From Arenibacter troitsensis (GTDB taxonomy: Bacteria > Bacteroidota > Bacteroidia > Flavobacteriales > Flavobacteriaceae), in the NCBI RefSeq assembly GCF_900177645.1, contig NZ_FXAO01000003.1, positions 62,001-126,000 of the forward strand: DNA of 64,000 nucleotides. Direction: 5' to 3'. Under the pieces are notes generated by a model, which saw only the letters and a list, made by a program, of their open reading frames with translations, was not told the origin of the DNA and ran no database searches. Position numbers and translations under genes: made by a program. Of this stretch, positions 39,238-48,084 are shown in pieces (position 1 is the first letter of the stretch; the number at the start of each line of letters is the position of its first letter).

Positions 39238-40020
39238 TTACCAGCTAATCTCTTCAGATTCTCCATTAGGATAGGTAACGGTTCCCGTTTGGTCACAACT
39301 ACCGGTTCCAAAGTCCAAGGAAGCGGTCATTCCGTTCACTTCCAACTGCATAACTCCAGAAGTAATGAAGGCACACCCCAAGTTTGCGGACAAAGGTTCG
39401 GTCACTGTAAATTCATAAGTAATACCATCTACGGTGATGTCCCAATCTCCCGTACAGCTAACATCCGCTCCTTCGGCATTGATCTGATCAAAATGCCAGC
39501 TAAGTACTTTATCCCCTTTCCAAATTATCTTATTTCCATTGTCATCCTCAAAAGTGGCATCGGTAACTACAGTAAAAGTCGGACCGTTGGAATCGGAAAA
39601 ATCAAAAGCAAAGCTCTTGGTACCGTTCAGTAGATAGTCGTTATAGGTAAAATCGGTAAACGTTACTTCAAAACTACCTATGCTCCCGTCCGTACTACCA
39701 TTGTTTCCGGTTAAAACGATGGTTCCACTTACCGTTTTACCTTTAATGATACATTGATTGTAAGTTACCGTAATACTTTCTTCGGTAAATGCAAGTGTTG
39801 CACATTCAGTGTTGGTCTTGTTTGTTTTTCCTTCCTTGTCGTTGATCAGTAATTCTGAAACCAACTCGTCCAGTCCGTCCGAAACGGAATTGACCTGCAT
39901 TTGGGCCTTCACTTGTTCGGGCGTGAGGCTTTCATCATTTAAGTTATTCATAGCGTCATTGCTACAAGCAGCGACCAACATTAATCCAAAGCTTAGAACT
40001 AAATAATTAAATGTTTTCAT
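39238..40020 (-). CDS. Hypothetical lipoprotein
   Basis: A 260-residue lipoprotein (signal ending MLVAACSND). The mature part is rich in beta strands with many Thr/Asp/Asn residues and paired Cys (TECATLAF, YNQCIIKGKTVSGTI, VSCTGDWDIT, LGCAFITSG, TGSCDQTGTVTYPNG), so disulfides in the periplasm or on the surface are plausible. No named family was recognised. Single gene with its own terminator. Confidence 0.7.
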   Translation of the reverse strand: MKTFNYLVLSFGLMLVAACSNDAMNNLNDESLTPEQVKAQMQVNSVSDGLDELVSELLINDKEGKTNKTNTECATLAFTEESITVTYNQCIIKGKTVSGTIVLTGNNGSTDGSIGSFEVTFTDFTYNDYLLNGTKSFAFDFSDSNGPTFTVVTDATFEDDNGNKIIWKGDKVLSWHFDQINAEGADVSCTGDWDITVDGITYEFTVTEPLSANLGCAFITSGVMQLEVNGMTASLDFGTGSCDQTGTVTYPNGESEEISW

Positions 40021-40222
40021 TGTTTATGGGGTTTAAAACATATTTAACTCGGCTAAAATAAGCGCTATTATACTATTATGTTAAGAAAAACGTAATTTTT
40101 CGACTTACAGTATGCTTTATTAAGAAATATCTTATATATAAATTGATTTTTAGGTGCAATTACCCTTGAATTTGAGCGACTTTGACCTAAAAACACCTTA
40201 ATTACTCCCTCCAAAAATAATA

Positions 40223-41302
40223 TTAATCCAATTGAAAGCTAAAATTGTTGTAATCGTCCCGTTGATAGGCCATTTTTTGTGTAGCTGGCGAGATGGCGAA
40301 ATGTGGTGAAAATGTAGTGCTAATCACGGTCTTTCCATCCGGCAGGAATTCCATAAGCCGAAGCCAACCATCTCCCCCATTACCGTGCCAACCACCGCCC
40401 ATGGCCTGGGCATTAAACGTTATCTGGTTCACCTTTTTTCCAGCAGCGTTCTTATCCACTTTAAATGCCGTATGCCCCTTAAAATTATCAGGGGATCCAA
40501 TATGGCCTGAAAAGACCAGTTGCACATTTTTGGAGGGAGCCACTAGCTTTTCCCAAATGGCCTTACCATAGTTGGCATCTTCTATAGGGTAGTTTTCTTT
40601 TTCCATATGCTTGTTTTGGGCATTTAGATAGGAATGGGTAAGCATTACCACCGTATGATCTTTATAAATTTCTTTGGAAATCTCGCTGTTAGCCCATTGT
40701 AAAATGGTATCCCGTGGGGCGAATTCCAGGTTTAGGAATAAAAACTTTCTTTGATGGGGAGATATAAATTCATAAGTGGCATTTTCCACAGAGGGCAGGC
40801 CGTCTATATTCTTTCCGGCGGCCCGTAAGGCCTTTGCATTCAACAAGTTTCTATGTACCGGGAAATACTGATTGTAATTGGATTTTCGGTTTTCAACACT
40901 TTTATAACCAAAGTCGTGGTTACCGGCGGCCAAAATATAAGGGACCTTCCCATCCAAGCGTTCAAAGGCGTGCGATACTGCCCTCCATTGATCCCTACTG
41001 GGCATGTTTCCGTTTATCTTATCCGAAACCAAAAGTTCGTTCTGCTCTACCAAATCTCCTGTACACAACACCATTTTTATGTTCAGGGCATCTATATTTT
41101 CACTGATCCAAGCCGTCATGGTTTCCAAGATGCCCTGGTTTCTTTCGAACTTCACGTAGGTCTGGGTATCCGGGACCAAAATAATGGACCAGGAATCCGG
41201 ATTGGACAATTTGGGTGCGGTGTAGGCCTCTTGTGCCCTAAGGCTAGTTGTAAGTATGAAAATCGGGACAAGAAAAATGCAAAAACGGTATTTACGGTTC
41301 AT
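40223..41302 (-). CDS. Secreted calcineurin-like metallophosphoesterase
   Basis: A 359-residue exported phosphoesterase. A signal peptide (IFILTTSLRAQ) precedes the metal-binding motifs of the calcineurin superfamily: LVPDTQTY, LCTGDLVEQ, LAAGNHDFGY, THSYLN and FSGHIGSP. These bind two metal ions and hydrolyse phosphoesters or nucleotides; the substrate is unknown. The frame stays open to 41473, but the ATG at 41302 begins the signal peptide and the upstream part translates a heptamer repeat (LMAFGFWLLAF), so the longer start is rejected. It is divergent from recQ. Confidence 0.88.
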   Translation of the reverse strand: MNRKYRFCIFLVPIFILTTSLRAQEAYTAPKLSNPDSWSIILVPDTQTYVKFERNQGILETMTAWISENIDALNIKMVLCTGDLVEQNELLVSDKINGNMPSRDQWRAVSHAFERLDGKVPYILAAGNHDFGYKSVENRKSNYNQYFPVHRNLLNAKALRAAGKNIDGLPSVENATYEFISPHQRKFLFLNLEFAPRDTILQWANSEISKEIYKDHTVVMLTHSYLNAQNKHMEKENYPIEDANYGKAIWEKLVAPSKNVQLVFSGHIGSPDNFKGHTAFKVDKNAAGKKVNQITFNAQAMGGGWHGNGGDGWLRLMEFLPDGKTVISTTFSPHFAISPATQKMAYQRDDYNNFSFQLD

Positions 41303-41360
41303 TTTGGATGAATATAGGTTGCAATGGATAAATTTAACCTTTTTAGACGAAGACAAAAAA

Positions 41361-41398
41361 GCCAAAAGCCAAAAGCCAAAAGCCATTAGCCAAGAGCC
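41361..41398. repeat. Heptamer tandem repeat (AGCCAAA)
   Basis: About five units of AGCCAAA with decay at the right end lie between the divergent metallophosphoesterase and recQ genes. Confidence 0.7.
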
Positions 41399-41480
41399 AC
41401 TGCTTTCTTGTCTTCTAGGCCTTGGTTTGGTTTTTGGGATTTTAAGACCGTGAAAGTTGTTGTAGGACTTCAAATATGAT

Positions 41481-41488
41481 TATTTTCG
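41481..41488 (+). promoter_or_regulatory. Possible -7 element for recQ
   Basis: TATTTTCG is one base from TAnnTTTG and has TTG about 18 bases upstream, 27 bases before the recQ ATG. Confidence 0.3.
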
Positions 41489-41515
41489 TTCCTTAGCAAA
41501 ATTTTACCGATACCC

Positions 41516-43642
41516 ATGCCCGATTTCCATAACGAATTAATTCCCTATTTAAAAAAATACTTTGGTTTTGACCGCTTTAGACAACAACAAGAGGCCATAA
41601 TCACAGCGGTTTTAAATAAGGACGATTGTTTGGTGATCATGCCCACCGGGGGTGGAAAATCCATTTGTTTCCAATTACCGGCCCTTTTGTTCAAGGGCAC
41701 TACCCTCGTAATTTCCCCATTAATTGCTTTGATGAAAGATCAGGTAGACGGACTAAACGCCAACGGTATCCCAGCGGCTTTTTTTAATAGTAGTCAGTCT
41801 GCCCAGGAACAACAGGCCATATTGGATAGCACCCATAAAGGGGAATTAAAACTGCTTTATGTGGCACCGGAAAGCTTGCAGGGCCTATCCCCTATTCTAT
41901 ATGAGGAGTATGTTAGCTGTGTGGCCGTGGATGAGGCCCATTGTATCTCGTCCTGGGGGCACGATTTTAGGCCGTCTTATCAACAATTGGGTTTTTTAAA
42001 GGCTTCGCTGCCACAGACACCCATTATTGCCTTAACGGCTACCGCGGACAAAGCTACCCGACAGGATATTTTGGCGCAATTGCAGATTCCCGAGGCCAAA
42101 CAATTTTTGGCTTCTTTTGATAGAAAGAATATTTCCTTGGAAGTGCGGGCAGCCCATGACCGGGTGACCCAAATTCTTCAATTTATAGAACAGAGACCCA
42201 ATGAATCGGGTATTATTTATTGTCTAAGTCGAAAATCGACCGAAACCTTGGTCGAAAAGATCCGCAATAGCGGTTTCAAGGTAGCCGCCTACCATGCGGG
42301 TTTGGATTTTGATAGCCGCAACAAGGTGCAGGAGGATTTCATTTTTGACAAGACCCAAATTGTATGTGCCACCATAGCCTTTGGGATAGGAATAGACAAA
42401 TCCAACGTGAGATGGGTGATTCACTATAACATGCCCAAAAATATCGAAGGCTATTATCAGGAAATTGGTAGGTCCGGAAGGGACGGACTAGCCGCACATG
42501 CCCTTTTGTTCCATAGTTATGCCGATGTAATCCAATTACAACGATTTGCTTCTGGTGCTACCAACGAGGAAGTACAGCTGGCCAAATTGGAGCGTATGAA
42601 GCAGTTTTCGGAAGCCTCCAGCTGTAGACGAAAGATTTTATTGAGTTATTTTGGGGAGTACCTTCAGGCCGACTGTGGCAATTGCGACGTTTGTAAAAAT
42701 CCGCCACAGTTTTTTGATGGTACGGTAATCGCACAAAAGATATTATCTACCATAGCCAGATTGAAGGAGTCCGAGGCTACGGGAACCGTTATAGACGTAT
42801 TGCGCGGTGCCCAAAATACCAACATTTTGGATAAAAATTATCAGCAAATAAAGACCTACGGCATTGGCAAGGATATTTCATGGAACCATTGGCAGCATTA
42901 TGCCATACAGCTTATAAACCAGGGGCTCTGTGAGATAGCCTTTCATAAGAACAACGTGCTTCGTTTGACCGATTTGGCCAAGGCCGTATTGTTCAACAAC
43001 ACCAAAGTACAACTGAGTCAGCCCTTGTCCAAGGAAGAGCAAATGGCGGTCCGTAAGGAAAGTAAGTCCAAGCCTATTAACGAAAATTCCCTGTTTGAAA
43101 AACTACGGCAATTACGGTTTCAAATTTCCTTGGAGGAGAATATTCCAGCATACCTTGTTTTTAATGATGCTACCCTTAAGGAAATGGAGTCCAAAAAGCC
43201 GGTGAGCAGTGAAGCGTTCAAAGAGATCAACGGAGTTGGCCAACGGAAATTGGAGGTCTACGGGGAAATGTTCATCAATGAAATAAAGGCCTTTGTTGAA
43301 ACCGTCCCCCAAAAAAAGAAGAAGAAAAAAAGGAAATCGGACACGGCATTGGAAAGTTATGAGCTGTTTAAGGTAGGGAAAACCGTTGAGGAAATTGCGG
43401 AGATCAGGGGCCTAAAACCCAACACCATTTTGGCCCATTTGGAAAAATTGTACCATGAGGGGAAGGATATGGACATCTATCAATTAATATCGAAAGAGGA
43501 TGTAGCCAAAGTTGCCGAGGCCAAGAAAGAACTCCAAGACCCGGAAGGGCTAAAGCCATATTTTGAGTATTTTAAGGAGGAAGTGGAATACAGCACTATC
43601 CGATTGGCACTCAGTGTTATTGAAAGGGAGAAGATTTTATAA
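41516..43642 (+). CDS. recQ: ATP-dependent DNA helicase RecQ
   Basis: A 708-residue 3'-5' DNA helicase used in recombination repair. The motifs are Walker A MPTGGGKS (about residue 44), DEAH in VAVDEAHCISSWGHDFR, motif III ALTATAD, and motif VI QEIGRSGRDG. The RecQ zinc site is CRRKILLSYFGE...CGNCDVC, followed by the RQC winged helix and an HRDC domain (LRFQISLEENIPAYLVFND). A Lys-rich linker (QKKKKKKRKSD) leads to a C-terminal helix-turn-helix (TVEEIAEIRGLKPNTILAHLEK), as in many Bacteroidota RecQ proteins. Bacteroidota often carry more than one RecQ, so this may be one of several. Confidence 0.95.
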   Translation: MPDFHNELIPYLKKYFGFDRFRQQQEAIITAVLNKDDCLVIMPTGGGKSICFQLPALLFKGTTLVISPLIALMKDQVDGLNANGIPAAFFNSSQSAQEQQAILDSTHKGELKLLYVAPESLQGLSPILYEEYVSCVAVDEAHCISSWGHDFRPSYQQLGFLKASLPQTPIIALTATADKATRQDILAQLQIPEAKQFLASFDRKNISLEVRAAHDRVTQILQFIEQRPNESGIIYCLSRKSTETLVEKIRNSGFKVAAYHAGLDFDSRNKVQEDFIFDKTQIVCATIAFGIGIDKSNVRWVIHYNMPKNIEGYYQEIGRSGRDGLAAHALLFHSYADVIQLQRFASGATNEEVQLAKLERMKQFSEASSCRRKILLSYFGEYLQADCGNCDVCKNPPQFFDGTVIAQKILSTIARLKESEATGTVIDVLRGAQNTNILDKNYQQIKTYGIGKDISWNHWQHYAIQLINQGLCEIAFHKNNVLRLTDLAKAVLFNNTKVQLSQPLSKEEQMAVRKESKSKPINENSLFEKLRQLRFQISLEENIPAYLVFNDATLKEMESKKPVSSEAFKEINGVGQRKLEVYGEMFINEIKAFVETVPQKKKKKKRKSDTALESYELFKVGKTVEEIAEIRGLKPNTILAHLEKLYHEGKDMDIYQLISKEDVAKVAEAKKELQDPEGLKPYFEYFKEEVEYSTIRLALSVIEREKIL

Positions 43643-43643
43643 G

Positions 43644-44033
43644 TAGTTATAAAGTTGAAGGTTGGAAAGTTGGAAAGTTGAATGTTAGAAGTTTCAGGTT
43701 TCAAAGTTTCAGGTTTCAAAGTTTCAGGTTTAAAGCTAATAGTCGTTTCGAACGAGCAGAAGCGAGGAGAAACCACAGGTTCACGAATACCCTTCAAATA
43801 GAAATGATATGAGCTTAATCTCAAAGGCAACGCTTCTATGTAGTTATAAAGTTGAATGTTGGAAAGTTGAAGGTTAAAAGTTTCAGGTTTCAAAGTTTCA
43901 GGTTTAAAGCTAATAGTCGTTTCGAACGAGCAGAGCGAGGAGAAACCACAGGTTCACGAATACCCTTCAAATAGAAATGATATGAGCTAAATCTCAAAGG
44001 CAACGCTTCTATGTAGTTATAAAGTTGAAGGTT
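43644..44033. repeat. Tandem repeat block, two units plus a partial third
   Basis: Two direct repeats begin TAGTTATAAAGTTGAA at 43644 (197 bases) and 43841 (173 bases); a third begins at 44014 and stops after about 20 bases. Each unit holds 15-base GTTTCAGGTTTCAAA sub-repeats, three in the first and two in the second, which accounts for most of the length difference. Each also holds TCGTTTCGAACGAGCAG and CAGGTTCACGAATACC. The rest of each unit is nearly identical. A related sub-repeat appears at 49330-49358. Confidence 0.85.
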
Positions 44034-44126
44034 GAAAGTCGACCGTACTATCGTAAGTTAGAGTAACGTGTTGTTTGGCATTGTGTCGAGAACTCTTGTT
44101 GAATTGCAAGGCCCTTATCATATCAA
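44034..44126. other. Short spacer after the tandem repeats
   Basis: About 90 bases between the tandem block and the TonB receptor terminator. Nothing was recognised. Confidence 0.3.
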
Positions 44127-44167
44127 ACAAAAAAACTCCTTCCCCTCAAAAGTCTTTAGGGAAGGAG
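44127..44167 (-). terminator. Rho-independent terminator of the TonB receptor gene
   Basis: CTCCTTCCC / GGGAAGGAG pair around a 14-base loop, followed on the minus strand by TTTTTTTG. Confidence 0.8.
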
Positions 44168-44190
44168 CAACCATTGGGTTATTATCTCCA

Positions 44191-46422
44191 TTAAAAACTA
44201 ACGGATACCTTGCCTCTGGCAAAAAACGGTGTACCCGGAGTAAAATGGATTTCTTCTACCGCCTCCGCTTCGTTGAACAATCGACTGGTAGTAGCAAATT
44301 GGGTCTCGTTCCAGTCGGTATCAAACAGATTATCCACGATGAGTCCAAAACTCCAATTTTTCCAAGAATAATTCAGATTCAAATCGGTTACAAAATACCC
44401 CTCGGCAATAATGGAATTGTCCTCATTGGCAGGCCTATCCTTAATAAAGCGATAGTTCACTCCCCCAGAGAAGTTATGAAGTCCCTTAAAGGTGAGTCCA
44501 CCCGAAGAGGTCAGGTCCGGCGCCAAGGGAATATAATCTTCCCCACTAGGGTCTTCCGCGCTTCTGGCATAGGTGTAATTAACATCACCATAGGCGTACA
44601 ACCAGTCCGTTAGCTGGTATCTGGCACCAAGGTCCACCCCATAGCGTTTGGTTTTGCCACTGGGTTCCACAATGCCCGCATCGCCCACATATACAAACTC
44701 CTGCTCCAAAAAGAGATGCCATAGGGCCATATTTAATACCAATCGGTTTTTTGGTTTGTAAATGGTGCCTATATCGGCCCCGAAGGCCAAGGGCAAAATT
44801 CTTTCCCCATTATTGGCGGTGACCACCCTGGTGTCATTGGAATGAAACCCAATTCCGGTTTTGGCATACAACTGTACGTCCTGGGACGCTTGGTAAATAG
44901 CATTTAGCTTGGGACTGACCACCAATTTGTTTTCACTCTTTTGATCATAGGCCGTCGTCAATAGATTTTCATAATCAAATTTTAAATAATCCAGTCGAAC
45001 ACCAGGATTAAAATTCCACTTTTTCAGTTTGTAATTAATATTGAAGAACCCATAGGCGTTCAATTCATCAATATTGCCCAACGCCAATTGCTCCAAAGTG
45101 GTCTTTCTGTTGATGGTATGGGAAAGTTCTACATCGTTTACGTCATCATATCTAAACCCTATTCCCGTATTGAACCTAAATTGTGCATTATTTTGGTCCA
45201 GGTGTATGGTTCTATCATAACTGGTCTCCCCCCCAATCAGGGTTCTATTTTCTTTTTGCTTTATTTGATCTCCATTAATGGGGTCCTCTAGGAAAAATGT
45301 AAAATTGGAATACAGTTCAAAATCATATTTGGACATAAATAACTTGGATTTAAGTCGACTATGTTGATCCAATTGTTTGTCATGGTTCACCAATAGGTTG
45401 GTACGGCTGGTATTGCCACCCTCTGTATCATCAATGGCGCCAAACCTGCCAATGCTTCCATTGTCCACGGCCCGTTGGGGAATTTGTCCAGAAGCGTCCC
45501 ACTTGCTCTGAAAGTGGGAGGCCGTCAAATTCACTTCATTGCCGGCATCGTCCTTATGATGGTAACGTCCCATTATGTTTATCCTATTAAAATTCTGGGG
45601 AGATTCAAAAACTCCGTCGGAAATCAAATATTCTGAGGCTAAATAGGCATTGTCATCATCGCTTTCCAATAGTTTTAGCATCCCCAGACCCCTTAGGGTA
45701 TTGTATTTTCCTACCTCCATGCTAACCACATTTTTATCCAATGTCTTTTTGGTGGTGAGGTCCACATAGCCAGCGGTATTAAAATTACCTTTATCGGCAT
45801 AGTAAGGACCCTTTCCAAAATCGATATTGTCTATGGTTTCCGGAATTATAAAATGCATATCGGCATAACCTTGGCCGTGGGCATGGGACACCATGTTTAC
45901 GGGTAAGCCATCCACATTTATAGCTATATCCGTTCCATGATCTATATCAAATCCCCTTAGGAAAATTTGTTCGGCCTTACCGCCGCCAGCATGCTGCCCT
46001 ATAATGAGACCAGGTACTTTTCTCAGGATTTCCTGGGAAGATTTAACGGGATCGGCTTTCACGTCCACATTTACAAAACTGCTCATGGCGTTTATATTGG
46101 ATACCAGCACCACCTGATCCAAGGATACCGCAGCCTCCTCCAGAACAATATTTAGGGGGTTGTCCAACTGACTTTCGGTTATAAGCAGTTCTTTGTTCTT
46201 GAATCCTAGACTGTAGAAATAGATATGGTCATTAATGCTAACGTTTGTCAAACTAAATGCTCCCGCATTATTGCTGTAAGTATAGTTACCGGTATTTCTA
46301 TTGTACACCCCTACTCCATTTAGGGGGGTGTTTTCCTGATTGGTTATTGTTCCGCTTATGGTATGGGCGTGTAAGGCTCCGGAAAGTAATAGAATCAATA
46401 AGCCAAGTGTATTTTTGATCAT
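44191..46422 (-). CDS. TonB-dependent outer-membrane receptor
   Basis: A 743-residue receptor. After the signal peptide (LLSGALHA) comes a carboxypeptidase-regulatory-like domain (ISGTITNQENTPLNGVGVYNR), then the plug (VDVKADPVKSSQEILRKVPG, RGFDIDHGTDIAINVDGLPVN, MVSHAHGQGYADMHF) and a 22-strand barrel ending FARGKVSVSF with terminal Phe. The plug is rich in His, and the next gene upstream on the same strand encodes a His-rich protein, so a metal ion or metal complex is a plausible substrate, by inference only. The ATG at 46422 gives the correct signal peptide; the longer frame to 46506 does not. Confidence 0.9.
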   Translation of the reverse strand: MIKNTLGLLILLLSGALHAHTISGTITNQENTPLNGVGVYNRNTGNYTYSNNAGAFSLTNVSINDHIYFYSLGFKNKELLITESQLDNPLNIVLEEAAVSLDQVVLVSNINAMSSFVNVDVKADPVKSSQEILRKVPGLIIGQHAGGGKAEQIFLRGFDIDHGTDIAINVDGLPVNMVSHAHGQGYADMHFIIPETIDNIDFGKGPYYADKGNFNTAGYVDLTTKKTLDKNVVSMEVGKYNTLRGLGMLKLLESDDDNAYLASEYLISDGVFESPQNFNRINIMGRYHHKDDAGNEVNLTASHFQSKWDASGQIPQRAVDNGSIGRFGAIDDTEGGNTSRTNLLVNHDKQLDQHSRLKSKLFMSKYDFELYSNFTFFLEDPINGDQIKQKENRTLIGGETSYDRTIHLDQNNAQFRFNTGIGFRYDDVNDVELSHTINRKTTLEQLALGNIDELNAYGFFNINYKLKKWNFNPGVRLDYLKFDYENLLTTAYDQKSENKLVVSPKLNAIYQASQDVQLYAKTGIGFHSNDTRVVTANNGERILPLAFGADIGTIYKPKNRLVLNMALWHLFLEQEFVYVGDAGIVEPSGKTKRYGVDLGARYQLTDWLYAYGDVNYTYARSAEDPSGEDYIPLAPDLTSSGGLTFKGLHNFSGGVNYRFIKDRPANEDNSIIAEGYFVTDLNLNYSWKNWSFGLIVDNLFDTDWNETQFATTSRLFNEAEAVEEIHFTPGTPFFARGKVSVSF

Positions 46423-46633
46423 AGTTTTATTTTTTATTCCGAATAGCGGCCTGCTATTCTTGACATATAATTTGGACATAACTCTCCCTATAAAACCAAC
46501 GGCCATACAAGGGATTGGGTTGAATGCCTTTTCTATAAAGTGTTTCAGTATTGGATAATAACAATGTAGAAGCGAACCAATATATCCCGTATTGGATGTT
46601 GGATGCCTTTTAGAAATTATTACGTTCCAAAAA

Positions 46634-47179
46634 TTAACAATCGGGCTTTGGAGGAGGTACTATGGGATAATGAATTCCTTTGGAGGTGTTTTCCTGTATT
46701 TTGGAAAAACAAGATTTTGTAAATGTTGCAATAGCAGGTAAAGTCTTATAGTGGCCTACCACTATATGCTTGTCCAATTCCAAGGGCACCTTCATATTAT
46801 CATTGTCATGATGGGTCGGGGTTGAAGCACTGAGTACCATGCTCATAAAATCTATTATCTCATGAGTATGAGGCTCTTTATCATGTGAATGGATATGGCC
46901 ATGGAGGGCCAATTCGTTAGGTCCTGTATGGTTATGGGACTTTGTTGAATGGGACAATGCCCTGGTATGGGGCTTATCCGCCTGGGCTTCTTGGTTTATA
47001 TTTTGGGTATGGGAGGTAATGGGGTGATGCGCTGTTCCTGAATCAATTGCATGGGAAATGAAATGCAGTATTTCAGTGGACTCCTGCCGCAAAGGGGCCA
47101 TTAGATAACAGATGCCCATTAGGACAGCTACACTTCTAAAAAACCACGGCTTCAAGCCTTTTTCATTTTTTTGTATCAC
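46634..47179 (-). CDS. His-rich membrane-anchored protein
   Basis: A 181-residue protein with one N-terminal hydrophobic segment (FRSVAVLMGICYLMAPL) and a mature part very rich in His (TAHHPITSHTQN, SHSTKSHNHTG, ALHGHIHSHDKEPHTHE, TPTHHDNDNM). Such density suggests binding of Zn, Cu, Ni or Co. It begins with GTG in the frame used; no closer ATG gives the membrane segment. It precedes the TonB receptor on the same strand with a 211-base gap. There is no known family name I can give. Confidence 0.65.
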   Translation of the reverse strand: MIQKNEKGLKPWFFRSVAVLMGICYLMAPLRQESTEILHFISHAIDSGTAHHPITSHTQNINQEAQADKPHTRALSHSTKSHNHTGPNELALHGHIHSHDKEPHTHEIIDFMSMVLSASTPTHHDNDNMKVPLELDKHIVVGHYKTLPAIATFTKSCFSKIQENTSKGIHYPIVPPPKPDC

Positions 47180-47876
47180 GGATACCTTGTTATACGCTAC
47201 TTACGGAAAAATTATGCTGTGGGTTTGATTTTTTTGGAAAAATATAAAATAGCCGCCTTATAACAGTTAAAATATCGTGAAACATTCTTTTGATTCTTTA
47301 TATGAAGGGTTGGTATGGAGTATAGACTATGGAGAAGTGGGAATAAAAATGATCATGATCCTAGCTGATAGAAATTTAAAAGTGTATAAAGTACTAATGA
47401 AGTTTTAATAGTTGGATTTACTTAATATGTGCGACTTCTCAATCGCCTGAAAAAGGGCTCATTTGGAAGTGACTGCGATGGTATGATCTTTAGCATTTCC
47501 TAACCCTCCTTCTTTGGCCATAGTGAGGCCATCTTAATTCTTTACAAGGAAGGAAATTTAAATTTTTTTCCCATTCGGAAAAAGATGGGCCCAAATGCCT
47601 GGAGTATTGAAAAGTAGTAATAAAAAGGACCACAGGCCTAGGTGATAGACATTTATACGTGTAGAAAGCTCTAACAAAAAAGGAATATTTGGCATTGGCT
47701 ACAATGTTCGATAATCAATTTATCAAATAGTAGCTAATTTACTTATTTACAGATTTTTATAATTAAAAATACTACTCATAAATTGTTTGGATATTCATTT
47801 TGGTATTGTCAGGGAACGTATTATGACTGTAGCTATCGAACAAAAAATTTAACAATAAAACAACAATTTAATTCCA
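47180..47876. other. Intergenic region with a diverged direct repeat
   Basis: About 700 bases. Segments 47320-47402 and 47598-47683 share the words GGAGTAT, AATAAAAA, CCTAG.TGATAGA.ATTTA and GTGTA.AAAG, an old direct repeat. No gene or RNA was recognised. Confidence 0.4.
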
Positions 47877-48065
47877 ATGGCGTTCTTAAAAAAAAGTAAT
47901 TTTATATCACAAAAAAAGTTAGATATGTCATTTTTATCACCACAGATTGAAGCTTTGGCCAAAAGAAAAAAAGAACAGTCCCTTGTTAAAAAACCGGATT
48001 CATGCGGTATTTTTCAGGAATATGGGAAACTGGAAAAGATTCAAAAACCACAGGAAAGTAAATAA
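47877..48065 (+). CDS. Hypothetical small basic protein
   Basis: A 62-residue, Lys/Gln-rich protein with an ATG start (MAFLKKSNFISQKKLDMSFL), no signal peptide and no recognised family. It is convergent with the amidohydrolase gene, 19 bases away. Its modest length and plausible composition make it possible but unproven. Confidence 0.4.
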   Translation: MAFLKKSNFISQKKLDMSFLSPQIEALAKRKKEQSLVKKPDSCGIFQEYGKLEKIQKPQESK

Positions 48066-48084
48066 CCTACTTTTCTTGGCATTG

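Noticed and set aside
41303..41473. Longer start for the metallophosphoesterase
   Set aside because: The added part translates a heptamer repeat and would bury the signal peptide.
43644..44033. Regularly spaced short repeats that could suggest a CRISPR array
   Set aside because: The 15-base units are adjacent, without unique spacers, and the larger units are plain tandem duplications; no cas genes are near.
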